Shown here: piece by piece, positions 1 through 25,689 of the stretch
Layout of the letters: every line of letters starts with the position of its first letter
Numbering within the stretch: the first letter of the stretch is position 1
Source: Strigops habroptila
Lineage: Eukaryota > Chordata > Aves > Psittaciformes > Psittacidae
Direction: 5' to 3'
NCBI RefSeq assembly: GCF_004027225.2
Contig: NC_044289.2
Coordinates: forward strand, 4,329,761 to 4,393,760
Length of the DNA: 64,000 nucleotides
Notes under the pieces: generated by a model
What the model was told of the DNA's origin: nothing
Seen by the model: the letters and a program-made list of their open reading frames with translations, nothing else
Databases searched by the model: none
Translations under genes and position numbers: made by a program

Positions 1-3000
1 CTCCTCGCAGGTCTGGCCCCAGACTGCTTGTTGTAGAAATGTTTTACTAGCATGAAAAGGAATTTCTCTGCAGGTGCACATGAGCAGAGAGGCACAGCCT
101 GCAGGCACGACACGTACTGTTCAGTTAAAGAAAGAACCTTGACTGAGTAACTGCAGTTTTCCGTTCTTGTGCTGATGAGGTACATGTACCTGTCAACAGA
201 AGTGTCTAGCTCATGTTTAGCCCTGCTCTTTCAAAATTGCAAGCAGTAGTAGGAACATGTGATACTGTCCAGTACTACACTGAGGAATAGACTGAGAATT
301 TATGGGTGATCCCAGCAGGTTGGGGATAGTCCGGGCGATGGGCTGCAGTGCAGTTTTGGAGTCTTTAGTACAAATGTTAGTGTTGACTTGGACACTTTTC
401 TGAATTTCAGAGCACAAGGTGATGGGGTGGGTAGTGGTGACTTAAACCTTTATGTTCAGTGTTAAGTTTTCTGTGCATTTTCAGACTTGGGTATTAATTA
501 ATAGACTGTGTCTAATTTTTTTAGATAGGTATGAACAGCAAGCAGAGAATCGCTTTCTGAGATCTGTAAGGTGGCCAGTCCTGCAGCATCAGGGTAGAGT
601 GCTTTATAGTGGTTCAGGTAGCTGAGCTGTCATCCTGCCAAGAAGTGACTGACATAAACCTCCACCTCCTGGACGAAGGAAACACTCAGATAACTCACAC
701 TGCATGTGTTCACTGGCCCTGTTAGTACTAAGTCTTGGTTTAAGCCATGCCATCAAACCAGTGAATAGGGTCTGAAATCATGCTCTGCGTTTGGAGTAGT
801 CCCCGATAAACAGCAGCTTATACAATGCGCATGAGCTGTCATGATGTAATTGAATGTTATCTCCAAGTAAATGCATTCCAGCAAGCTTGAGCCACTGGAT
901 AACAACTGAATAGTGAGGCAAGGCAGAAGAAGAATGTGACTTCAGTTTTCTCTGTCTTTTGTTGTTCATAGCCAGAGAAATGCTTCCTTGGAGGTGGTGA
1001 CCTGCTCCTGTATTTTGGCTTTCCCTAGTAGGTGGCAGTGTTACTCTTTTCAACAGTGAAGAATTTCTTTAGGACCATGAGTTCTTTTGGACAATTCCTT
1101 AAGGATAGCTGTCCTGCCAGTGGGTTGGTGTCGTATCTGACTTTGGGACAGAGTGCTGAGGTGGGTTTTTTTTAAACAAGCTGTAGAACCACAATTGTGC
1201 CCATTTTCGGCATTGTGCTGAGACTATAAACTTGCAATGAAATTTACTGAGGTCTTGCTCTATGCTGATTGTTTGGGGCTTGGATGCTGGTTTGGGGGTT
1301 TTTATGTTTTATTTTTCAAGGACTGTTAGCAGTCTGACTTAAAATAGGAATTTGAGTAACGGGGTCTTGAAGAAGCTGGTTTTGGAGTCTGGAGGAGCCT
1401 GTCAAATCCATCTGGTCAGGGCAGGGCCTTGCTTATGCCATGCTAGTGCTACTTTCACATCAGCATTCAAAGTTAATTCAGTATTTTTCTTTCGAAAAAG
1501 GGGAAGGGTGGATGAAGCTGAAGAGCAACAGCTTCCATATAAATAATTACCACGGAGACAAAGTGGCTGCTTTGGATCTGGAGCATCAGAGAGTCTCAGA
1601 GATCTGACTGGAAGCAATTCGTCTGTGTGCAAGTTGGGATTTCGCTGTATGCAAGGAGGATTTCACTTTTCCTGACGTATGTTAAAGAGGGTCAAGAAAG
1701 AGATTGGATGAAGTTTGGCTTCTTGTCCTGTTTGCTGACACTGGGCCTAGTCACTTGTATGGTAAAACTATTGTCTAACTGAGAAAGAACAGAAAAATAA
1801 GCATTGTAGTTCTAGGGTGGTTTTTTCTAGCCAGAAATCATGACGAGGTGGTTCAAAGGAGGACGTGAATACCCTTTGTGATCTGTGCCTTAGTGCTGCA
1901 TTGTGTTGTGGTTGGAGACTGGCCTAACTGGAGAAGTCTGTCGTGATGGATTCCTCTCTGAAGGCAGAGGAGGCATCTGCTGCTGAGATGTGGAAACCAA
2001 TCCCTAACACGTTAACGAGCTCATGGTTGAGGGATGGCTCTGGGCTGTGAACAGCAGCACTTGAGGCCCAAGGACATGCTCTCTTGTGCTGATTCTGCTC
2101 TGAGGTAAGGCTCTGGCAGAGGAATGAAGGTGGTAACATACTCACACTGCCAAAGCTAGGCCTGTAGAAACTCATCTGTGGATCTGAGAGCAGCTCTTTT
2201 AAGCTGCTCCAGCTTGTGTTGCTGCAGCGCCCTCCCAAGCAACCCTGTCTGCCCGAGGTGGCTGAGCTCTGATTGTGCAGCACTCCACCAACAGCGCATT
2301 TATGTTTGATCTTGTCTTAACGCTGTTGTTATGTGTAGCTACACCTTTAGGGGATGAAGGTCTGGCATAGATAGTTACACAATATAGGCTGGCCTTATGT
2401 TGGTAGAGCTAGAGCAGCTCCTTGCACCAGAATGATGTGTAGGAAGAGCCGTGGCAGCCGGGGTGTGCAGGGGCAGTGAGCCTGAGCATCAGCACCATTT
2501 CTGTTGACAAAGATACACTTCCTTTACCAGCACTGCAGGATTCCTTCAGGGAGATTTCCCTCCACTTAGCAAGGTTTCACAAGCACCTAGAGGTACTTAT
2601 TATCAGTGGTGTTTACCCTGTAGGAATGCTGGCATGTGTAAGGCTGGTTGTTGATCACAGGTCGTGTTAGGACAGCTTGTTGCTGCTGGGTGGATACGGC
2701 TGGTTTCTGCCATCTTCTCAAAACCTTTGACTGATTCAGGGTTTTTTTGATACAAAGTGTGCCTCCTTAAATAAGAAGTTTTGCCAACAACATCAGTAGG
2801 AACAGGCACAAGAGGTATTAGTGTGTGCAAGACTTTTCAGGAAGGCTGAGGGCTGAAGGAAGAAGTGTATAAGTCATACTCTGTATTAGAACTTCCTTGA
2901 TCCATGTCCCATTTTTGTAAGTACATTAACATTCTGGAAGCTCCAGAGCTTCCATGAACCAGAGTCTTTTCTCCCACTCCAGGTGTATGAATAATCCGTG

Positions 3001-3840
3001 GAATTATGGCCCCAGTCCTGCAATGAGGTCAGTCTGCATGGATAAAATCAGGGATCAAATCACTAAATTTTAAGTTCCTCCTGCCTCTCATCAGAAAGGG
3101 GTTCACACTTTATAACATTAGTAATAAAACTGCCATGCCTGAGGATGCAGTCTGTAAAGTTGACCACCTTGCCATGCCTCATTCAACATTACTGCTTTCC
3201 CTTAGGTATTTTCTGATTAAAACAACCTGTATTGGAAATATCTCTACTTCTATCTTACTTATAAAAGTGACTCTGAAGAGCCTTCCTTATGTGTCTAACT
3301 ACTGCTACTGCCTGGTCAAGGAAAATCCATGTTAGCCATGAAAGTAATTGTTTCCTTTCTTGGGTGAGCTCTAAGGGGAGAAAAGAATTTGATTGTACTT
3401 AAGCCTATTTTTAATTGGTGACACCTTCAATAATTGGAGCAGTTTTTTAACAGATTTTTTTTTTTTTACCGAGGCTGTACTTAATCCTTTAACATTCTGT
3501 GTTCACTTGTGGTTTCTGCCAGTTCACTGTAGGCAATGAAACACTGTGTTGGCAGAACACAGCTTTGGTTGCAGTCTACATACATTGAGGAGGGATGTTA
3601 AACACGGTTCTCCATGGAATGCTGACATTCTGTGTATGGTCGGTTTTGATTCATTTATTCAGAAATAGCCTGCCCTATTTGTAGTCTTTAAAATATTCAG
3701 CATAAATGCGGCTCTGAATGCAGAAAACAACAGACTCGTTGGTTGGGAAACGATGGAGGCAGCCATGGGAACTGCAGCTATCCGATGACCTCGTTGGGAT
3801 CGGTTTGTGTCTGGGTTTGTGCGCTGTGGAAGCTCAGAAC
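1..3840. other. 5' flanking non-coding DNA, no gene recognised
   Basis: I read both strands and found no recognisable exon, repeat family end or RNA gene. The open frames are short (at most about 119 codons), of ordinary composition and without splice context. A run of eleven T lies near 3460. In mammals DYNLRB1 lies upstream of MAP1LC3A; I looked for its last exon and did not see it. Confidence 0.6.
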
Positions 3841-4209
3841 TGGGCCCGTGCCCTGTGCTCTCGGCAGCCACCCCATGAGGACCCTTCCTCGTCGTGCCGG
3901 TGGTTGCGCTGGGAGCAGCAGCGCCGCTGGGACCACGCTGGAGCCGGGATCTCCAGAGGAAGCAGCCACCAAGCGCTGGAGTCTCGACGCCTCCATCCTT
4001 CAGGCACCTCCGACGGCCGCAGCCGGGGGCTGGTGCGGAGCGAGGCGGAGGCCGGCTGCTGCTCGGGTCAGCTCGGGAAGACTCGCCGCGTCCCGCGGGC
4101 AGCAGCCGCGGTGACACCCGTAGGACCGGAGCGCTGCCGGTGCTCCGCGCGCCGACAGAGCGCGGCAGGGACCGGGGCGGGCTCTTCCCGCCCCCGGCGT
4201 GAGGCCAAG

Positions 4210-4218
4210 CCCCGCCCC
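4210..4218 (+). promoter_or_regulatory. GC box (Sp1-type)
   Basis: CCCCGCCCC lies about 120 bp before the LC3A ATG and 17 bp before the CRE. The spacing fits a core promoter, but binding is inferred from the motif only. Confidence 0.5.
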
Positions 4219-4234
4219 GCCGGGCGTGCCGCGG

Positions 4235-4242
4235 TGACGTCA
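4235..4242. promoter_or_regulatory. Perfect palindromic CRE
   Basis: TGACGTCA, the full cAMP-response element, lies 99 bp before the LC3A ATG in the CpG island. A one-mismatch copy (TGATGTCA) lies at 4478-4485, in the start of intron 1, and both are preceded by GCGG. CREB/ATF binding is inferred from the motif. Its position in an autophagy gene makes cAMP or stress control plausible. Confidence 0.6.
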
Positions 4243-4340
4243 GCGGCCCGCTCCGCCGCAGCGCCAGCGCAGGCCGTGCTGCCACCGGAGCCGCTCAGCC
4301 GGCACCCGCGCCCCGGCCCGGCCTCGCCGCCCTGGCCGCC

Positions 4341-18820
<14,480 letters not shown>

Positions 18821-18926
18821 AGCCTGTTGAGAGGTGGCATGTGGAGACGGATGAACTGTGGCACACAGGCCCCCGGCCTTGGAAGACGACACAACCAGAG
18901 GCTGGCAAGAGGAGGACTGTGCTGAG

Positions 18927-18964
18927 TCCCTTTCTCTCCCTCCCTCCCTCCCTCCCTCCCTCCC
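18927..18964. repeat. (TCCC)n microsatellite in LC3A 3' UTR
   Basis: About eight tandem CTCC/TCCC units form a pure pyrimidine tract on the transcribed sense strand. It is likely to vary in length between individuals. Confidence 0.9.
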
Positions 18965-19531
18965 TATCTATCACCTTTTCACCAAGGAGGCTCGTGGCAT
19001 GTGTTGGACTCACACAACCCTTCACCTCTGTGTAGATCAGCCCCGCTCCCTCCACACACATGCACCCACGTGCAGACACCTGTGTGTGCACACGTGGGGC
19101 CTCGGCTTCCCATCACGTCCCCTCGGTGTAACCTGCAGCTGCTCTCACTGTGCTCTGTGTGTGTGTGTGCGTGTTCGTAGCCTGCTGCCAAGACAGCTCA
19201 GCCAGGGATGGAGAGAGGACAGGACACTGTCCCCTTGGCTTCCAGCACAGGGAGAGGAGCTGCCTCCCCTCCAAGACACTAATGAAGGGCAGGAGGTCTG
19301 CAAAAGCAGCAGAAGATGTTCCCATTGCTCCCCAGTTTTAATTGATTTAATTACACCCATATCAGATTCTTGGTGCTACTGAGTAGATGTAGGCGTCTCT
19401 ATAGGACTGTGGATAATGTATATCCTTTAGATTTATTTTATTGTTTTTTCGTTTGTGGTTTGGTTTTGGGGTTTTTTTAGGGATAGATTGGAATGGGGAG
19501 AGGGGGTAATCTTTCCTGTATTCTGTAGGTA

Positions 19532-19537
19532 AATAAA
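19532..19537 (+). terminator. Poly(A) signal candidate 1 of MAP1LC3A
   Basis: AATAAA lies about 715 nt after the stop, with T/GT-rich sequence both before and after it. Confidence 0.5.
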
Positions 19538-19675
19538 TCAGGCTTCATTGCACTTTAAAGCATAGTAGATGTCAGAGTGGAACTTACTTTTAATTTATAC
19601 AGGTTTGCCATATATAGTGCTGCTCCTCTGTTGACAGTTGTACCTAGATTGTCTTTGGGGTTTTGTTTTGTTTTT

Positions 19676-19681
19676 AATAAA
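19676..19681 (+). terminator. Poly(A) signal candidate 2 of MAP1LC3A
   Basis: AATAAA follows a T-rich tract (ttttgtttttaataaa), with T/C-rich sequence just downstream. Confidence 0.5.
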
Positions 19682-19881
19682 ACTGATTTCCCTTCTCTCT
19701 GTCTCCCCACTGCATGCAATTTTTAGTCTCTGTGTGGCAAAGAGTTCATTCAAGGAATGTACTGATTTATATTTGCTATGTTCCCATTCCTGTTTCTCAT
19801 GTATTATACCAAAAAAATGTATATGATAAAATCCCACCCGGTTTAATCTATACAAAGGTATATATATAAATATATATATAA

Positions 19882-19887
19882 AATAAA
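19882..19887 (+). terminator. Poly(A) signal candidate 3 of MAP1LC3A
   Basis: AATAAA lies in an AT-rich stretch and is followed within 30 nt by GT-rich sequence (gtcgtgtcttgtagg). It would give the longest 3' UTR. Confidence 0.5.
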
Positions 19888-20379
19888 CATAAATTCAAGT
19901 CGTGTCTTGTAGGAATGTTCTGTTCCCATCTTGTTTGTCCATGTTAATGTCCCCAGTATCAGCTAAGAGTGATGAAGAAGTGAGTGGGTTTGGGGGTCCT
20001 TTTACCAGCACAACCACATTCACAGCTTTATGTGGTTCTCTCTACAACCAGTAGTGGGTCAAACCACTTTTCCTTCACCCATTGCACACTCAGGGGAGAA
20101 AGGGCATATCCCTGCCTCCCTAACAATTCCTATATGGACATCCTGCCGACTACACCAATTTAAATCTCACAGAACCAATAAACAGAGGCCAAATTAACTT
20201 TGTGGTTCAAAGTCAGTTAAAGCTCCACTGGCATCACCTACAGATCCAGGATGTCACGTGGATTTGTCACTACTCTGCTGATTCTTGAAGTTTATGGCCA
20301 ATGATCCAAAATGTGCACTCACCTAACAAGGGAGGGCTCTCAGCCTTGAGGAGTTCCTTTGGATGGCGTCCTGACCCAA

Positions 20380-20820
20380 GGGGGCAGTCCCCAATGGCAA
20401 ACCCACAGCTCCAAGGAGGAGCAGCTCCAAACGACTGCTCAAGGGGCTCCATTTACGCCCTGCTTGAGTCTGATCAGTGGTCAGATATGGTGAGGTACCC
20501 CCCATTAGCTCAGGACCCAACTTCCTCACCCTCGTACCTGCTGCCTACCACCAGGAGGGAACGATGAGATGCTGTCAGTGGCCAGCAGCCAGGCCGCAGT
20601 ACAGAACGCAATGATGTGACAACGTAGAAAGGTGGCACGTGATGGCCCAACGCAGCAACATGGCAACACCTAGATGGCCCAGTGGGTGCCTACTCTATAA
20701 AGCTGCGTGCTGGGGAGACCATCTGCAGTGACTGCAGCTGCTGCTTCTGAAGCGAGCAGAGTCAGTGCAGGGTCACAACTCCAAGAGAGCTCTTGGAAGG
20801 AGCCGTGGAGCACCGCTTCA
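20380..20820 (+). mobile_element. Probable LTR of an endogenous retrovirus (5' boundary unknown)
   Basis: The stretch has a TATA box (ctctataaag, about 20693-20702) some 120 bp before an LTR-like end ...TTCA. A tRNA-Lys-type primer binding site follows at 20825. The left boundary is a guess because no clear TG start or matching second LTR was found. The order of signals is that of a 5' LTR, but no AATAAA is seen in the expected R region, so the element is decayed or atypical. Confidence 0.45.
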
Positions 20821-20824
20821 CTGC

Positions 20825-20842
20825 TGGCGCCCGAAAGGCAGA
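20825..20842 (+). other. Retroviral primer binding site, tRNA-Lys type
   Basis: TGGCGCCCGAA matches the first 11 bases of the complement of the tRNA-Lys 3' end; the remaining bases agree only partly. It sits 4 bp after the presumed LTR end. tRNA-Lys priming is known from ERVK-like and lentiviral elements. Confidence 0.55.
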
Positions 20843-21230
20843 TGCACTGAGTGCACAGGGATGGTGGGGAGAGGTGAGTAGTTCAAAACTAACTACAGGA
20901 TGCAGTTGAACAACAGGATGCAATCAAAGCCGAGATCTGGGCATGTGCATGGAAGAAATATCAGAAGCTGAAAGAGCAGCTTCCAACAGGGCATTGTTAC
21001 AGGCATCCCTCGAGAAGCTCGCTGGAGACGCAGACGATGCCTGCTGCTATTTGGCAATCCTCTGGAGCTTCTCTCCTTCTCTCCTTCTTGTCTCTTGAAC
21101 AAGACCCTGACTGCAAATATACAGAAATCCTGGATCTTCCCAGGAAATATTTCTCTAAGAGGCAGCCATCCCAGAGGTATTTCCCAAGGCAGAACAAGAA
21201 AGAAGGACTGTTCCCCATAATAGAGTAGCA
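20843..21230 (+). mobile_element. Retroviral leader and open region after the PBS
   Basis: A donor-like GGTGAGTAG lies at 20875-20883. An open frame then runs from about 20890 to the stop at 21226-21228 (over 100 codons; its only Met is at 21037). The first part is Gln/Lys/Glu-rich and could be helical. I cannot identify it as gag. It may be leader sequence that is open by chance. Confidence 0.3.
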
Positions 21231-21657
21231 GAGCCTGGAAACAAGGGAGCAGAGTTGCCCATGTTAGAACAAGGGCCAAATACAACCACTGCTGCTGTCT
21301 TGTGACTGGAAAACATCCAGAAAACCATCTCCAGAGTTCAGCAGCACCATGAAGAATACACGTGGAGACCCCAGACAGCTCCACCAGACAGCACACACAG
21401 ACCTGACGCCCTTGTGCTTTCAGTAGTTTCCTCCCAAGTGTTTGCTGGTGCTTCCCTTCATTCAAGTGGGGCCACACTGTGTCTAGGCATTTTCCCTGCA
21501 CTATCAGATTCCTTCCCTCCTTTCCACAGCCCTTGTCCATGCTTTACAGGGAATCTGAACTAGGGAGGCAAGGAGACAGCATTTTTGACTTGGTTTGCAA
21601 GCTTTGCTAGTGGAGGGATGGGGCCAGCTCTAGGAAGCCTGGCTTTCACTCTGTGTG

Positions 21658-23145
21658 AATCATAGAATAGTTAGGATTGGAAAGGACCTTAAGATTATCT
21701 AGTTCTAAACCCCTGCCATGGGCAGGGACACCTCGCACTAAACCATGTCACCCAAGAGCCCGTCCAGCCTGGTCTTGAACACTGCCAGGGATGGAGTGTT
21801 TATCACTTCTTTGGGCAGCCTGTTCCAGCGCCTCACCACCCTCACAGTAAAGAACTTCTTCCTTATGTCTAACCTGAACTTCCCCTGTTTAAGTTTAAAC
21901 TCATCACCCCTTGTCCTATCACTACAGTCCCTGATGAAGAGTCCCTCTCCAGCATCTTTGTAGGCCCCCTTCAGACACCGGAAGCTGCTCTGAGGTCTCC
22001 ACGCAGCTTCTCTTCTCCAAGCTAAACAGCTCCAACTTTCTCAGCCTGTCTCCATACGGGAGGTGCTCCAGCCCCTGATCATCCTTGTGGCCTCCTCTGG
22101 ACTTGCTCCAACAGTTCCATGTCCTTCTTATGTTGAAGGCACCATAACTGTACACAGTGCTGCAAGTGGGGTCTCATGAGAGCAGAGTAAAGGGGCAGGA
22201 TCACTTCCTTTAACCTGCTGGTCATTCTCTTTTTAATGCAGCCCAGGATACGGTTGGCTTTCTGGGCTGCAAGTGCACACTGCCGGCTCATGTTCAATTT
22301 CTCCTTGACCAACACCCCCAAGTCCTTCTCCGCAGGGCTGATCTGAATCACTTCTCCACTCAAACTGTAGCTGTGCCTGGGATTGCCCCAACCCAGGTGT
22401 AGGACCTTGCACTTGGCTTGGTTCAACTTCATGTGGTTGGCATTGGCCCACCTCTCAAGCATGTCAAGGTCCCTCTGGATGGCATCCCTTCCCTCCAGCG
22501 TATCAACCGAACCACACAGCTTGGTGTCATCAGCAAACTTGCTGAGGGCGCACTCAATCCCACTGTCCATGTCGCCGACAAAGATGTTGAACAAGACCGG
22601 TCTCAACACCGATCCCTGAGGGACACCACTTGTTACCTGTCTCCAGTCGGACATTGAGCTGTTGACCACAAATCTTTGCGTGCGACCATCCAGCCAGTTC
22701 TTTATCCACCGAGTGGTCCATCCGTCAGGTTTACATCCCTCCAGTTTAGAGACAAGGATGTCATTGGGAAAGTGTCTAACCCTTTGCACAAGTCCAGGTA
22801 GATGACGTCAACTGCTCTGCCGCTGTCCATCAGTTCTGTAGCCCCGTCACAGGCAGCCACCAGATTGGTCAGGCAGGATTTCCCCTTAGTGAAGCCATGT
22901 TGGCTGTCACCAACCACCTCATTGTTTTTCATGTGCCTTAGCATGCTTTCCAGGGGAACCTGCTCCAAGATTTTGCCAGGCACAGAGGTGAGGCTGACTG
23001 GTCTGTAGTTTCCTGGGTCTCCCATTTTCCCCTCCGTGAAAATGGGGGTTATATTTCCCTTTTTCCGGTCATCGGGAACTTCAACTGACTGCCACGATTT
23101 TTCAAGTATGAGGGACAGTGGCTTAGCAACTTCATTCACCATTCA
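21658..23145 (-). mobile_element. CR1 LINE, 5'-truncated, about 1.5 kb
   Basis: The element runs on the minus strand. Its 3' tail lies at 21658-21700 (catagaatag, ttggaaaggaccttaagatt) and it extends to about 23145. Reverse-transcriptase ORF pieces are visible in two frames: 23142 to 22702 (residues such as YRPVSLTSVPGKILEQ) and 22789 to 22079 ([10 protein letters not shown], then FADDTKL with the catalytic Asp pair, and [11 protein letters not shown]). The frame shift around 22700-22790 means the copy is inactive. The endonuclease and 5' part are missing, as is usual for CR1. Confidence 0.95.
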
Positions 23146-23149
23146 TTCA

Positions 23150-23875
23150 TTAAAGGACAATGTTGGTCTTTGTCTTGAGATCCTTCTTCCCTTTCTGCTT
23201 AGAGTGAGCTCCTTCTGGAACATCCCTGGCATAAGAATCACCTTTTCATCTCTATAGACCCAAGATCTGAATTGTCCATTTCCATAATTGTCTTAATTTT
23301 AAACATACATTGGCATTTTCAATTCCCATGAGTCCGTGGGCAACTCATAAGTATCAGAGTACTTTCCACATTGCTGTTGTTGAATTCTTATGCAAGATCA
23401 GTGGTTTCACAGCCAACCCACTGGTTCTGTGTAAGTTCCCAGCTGCGGGTGAGTCAGTCTCTGCGGTGGTGGATGTTCCCTCAGTGGCAGGAGGGTTTCC
23501 TGGTTCCCACTTCCAGTCTGGCTGCAGCTTTTAGGTGGGAATGATGCACTGAAGTTGATTTTTCCTTCATCTTTACTGCTGAGAAAGGTTAGCAATAACA
23601 GAAATGGTGCCTCCTCCCAAGGAAATGTTATATTTTGTTTTGTGTGCTTTCCCCCAAACGCTAATTCCCTGGATTGGAGGGGTGCAGAGCCCCTTCTAGA
23701 GGTACTGGTTTATTAGCTGTGCCTGAGCCTGACTGGATTTTAATAATTTCTGAATCTGTAAAATATACCCAGCCACATCTTTATTTCCTGCTAATAAAAT
23801 GAGTATTTCATAGGGAGACAGTTTTCTTGTTGGTTGAGGTCTTTATTAAATATTCATGAAGGCTAAATAGTGGCT
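23150..23875. other. Intergenic DNA between two retroelement remnants
   Basis: AT-richer sequence with short tandem 'cattcattcatt' at the CR1 junction. I see no gene and no recognisable family here. Confidence 0.5.
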
Positions 23876-23879
23876 GCAG

Positions 23880-24985
23880 GACACAGGTACCTATTTGGCT
23901 GCAGCATAAATTCCTGGTGAACCAATTTTTAGCACTGTCTGGGCTAGTGCAGCAGTCCCAAAATGCCCTACATGGTGATGCATTTTTGCTGTGGGAATCG
24001 GGTATTGCTTCGGTAAAATAAGAAGGTTTTCCATACCTGCTTTCCATATTCCCTGCAAATCTTTGGTCACTTCGTACCTCTTTGTAGAGTCAATTTCTTC
24101 AGCAGGAACAGTCAAATATATCTTTTCTGGAGCAGGTAACACCAGACTGCACTGCTGGGTGTTTGTGGTTCATATGGCTGTTGTGCTGCAGCTTTTGTGG
24201 CAGTATCTGTGAGACTATTCCTTATCTCTTCTTTTGTCCTCCGGCTGGTATGAGCTGTTGAAGTTTCTCTGGAATTGTAAAGCTTTTAACAGTTCAGTAC
24301 TTTGAGAAGCATTTCATGTTTCACTAGAAGTATAAACCCACACAGCTTCCATAACTGCCCAGTAGCATGGCATACTCCAAATGCATATTGAGAATTAGCG
24401 TATTTACAGTCATTTCTTTGGCCAGCTGACAGGTCCTTGTCAATGCAATTAATTCCACTGCTTGTGCACTCCACTTCAGCCTGAGTGTGAAGTCTCCACT
24501 ACTCCATTCACTGTAGTTATTGAATAACCCATAACACAGTTGCTGTTCACATAATACAAGGACCCATCTACATATTGTTCCAGCTTGGGATCTAGAAATG
24601 GCACATCTGTTAAATCTCCTCAAGCCTTTTCAGCTTCATGGGTTGTTACTACGCTATCATGATATGCAGTTTCTTCCCCCAGTAAAGGCAGCAGAATAAC
24701 AAACGGGTTCAGTGTATTACACTGCTTAAGTGTGATATTTGCCATCATTAGGAGAATCAGCTCATAGGGATGTATTTGCTGTGGTGACATTCCCTGTGTA
24801 ACTTGTACCATCACAGGATGTCCAAGCACTTTATTTTTTCACTCCTTTCAAGCAGGAGTGCTGCGTCAGCAGTCACACAGATGCAGGAAACAGGTCCTTG
24901 AGCTACCGCATCTGCCTGACTTGAATACGTTGCAATTAGATGTTGTTGTTCCACAAAGGCTTTGAGTTATCCCTGAGGATGGGGG
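23880..24985 (-). mobile_element. Endogenous retrovirus pol fragment (RT end, RNase H, start of integrase), decayed
   Basis: On the minus strand the order is that of retroviral pol. A connection segment lies at about 24985-24620 (KAFVEQQHL, AVAQGP, LNPFVILLP). An RNase H-like part lies at about 24560-24286 (AVELIALTRTCQLAKE, then SQYAFGV). The zinc-binding start of integrase lies at 24142-23890 (KMHHHVGHFGTAALAQ). The parts lie in different frames with stops between them. In the RNase H motif normally reading TDSRYAFG the Asp is Asn, so the copy could not be active even apart from the frameshifts. The style is that of gammaretrovirus-like or ERVL elements. No flanking LTR was found. Confidence 0.75.
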
Positions 24986-25120
24986 GGAATGTTTTTCTGG
25001 ATTTTAGTAAGGCTTTTGATACTGTCCCTCAGAGCATCTTTCTGGACATCCTTCATGTCCAACTGTGACAAGAGCAGGTACACGCTGTGCTGGATGAAGA
25101 ACTGGCTGAACCTCTAAAAC
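24983..25120 (+). repeat. CR1 LINE internal fragment
   Basis: The + strand frame reads LDFSKAFDTVPQSIFLDIL, the CR1 reverse-transcriptase block (DFSKAFDTVPH...L), followed by text like CR1 'tgggtgaagaactggctg'. It is short and diverged and abuts the retroviral pol remnant. Confidence 0.65.
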
Positions 25121-25680
25121 CCAAAGTCCTCAGAGTTTCTCTGGGGGAGCAGCAGCACTTTCTGGCCCGGGATTCCAGCACAGCAATTCCTCCAGGTCTG
25201 AGCATGTCACCAGTGCACTGACACGTGTGGCACAGCTCAGATGTGCAGCCAAACTGCCCATGTGCCAGGCTGGCTGTGGTGCCATGCTCCAAGATTCCCT
25301 TCCAAGCAGACATGAATTCAAACTCCTGGTCTCAGCATGGCCAAGTTAATAACAGAGTAAGAGATCTGCTTGGGGGCACAGCATCTCTCCCCACCCAGAA
25401 ATCCTGCTAAAAGAGTTTATTAGGCACGTGTGGCAATGCAGGCTGCAGATTGCTCCCTCAGACCCTCTGCACAAAATGAGGCTGGGCCAGGGACTGTGCT
25501 ACCCACAAACTTCAAGAGTCACCACGAGGTGCCATTCTGGGTCCCGAGTGAAACAGAGAGAAACGGAGCGTGACAAACCCCTTGGGTCTCTGAGGTAGCA
25601 CAGAGACCCCTGGGTTCACCTCTCAGCAGCACACTAGCTCCTTCCAGACGGGAACGGCTTCAGGGCGGGAGCACTGGCCA
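25121..25680. other. Intergenic DNA upstream of the MMP24 CpG island
   Basis: Moderately GC-rich sequence without recognised repeat or exon. It may hold distal promoter elements of MMP24. Confidence 0.5.
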
Positions 25681-25689
25681 ACAGAGTGC

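Larger units (their letters stand above)
18821..19905 (+). other. MAP1LC3A: MAP1LC3A 3' UTR
   Basis: Non-coding sequence from the stop to the last candidate poly(A) signal. It contains a (TCCC)n microsatellite at 18927-18964, a GT run near 19156-19175, T-rich tracts and an AT-rich stretch at 19856-19890. The exact 3' end is not decidable from sequence alone. Confidence 0.6.

Noticed and set aside
18858-19382. 174-codon ORF after the LC3A stop
   Set aside because: It lies in the 3' UTR, overlaps the TCCC microsatellite, and has a low-complexity Leu/Pro/Ser composition.
22079-23142. Reverse-transcriptase ORFs as host genes
   Set aside because: They are the minus-strand coding remains of a CR1 LINE with its characteristic 3' end.
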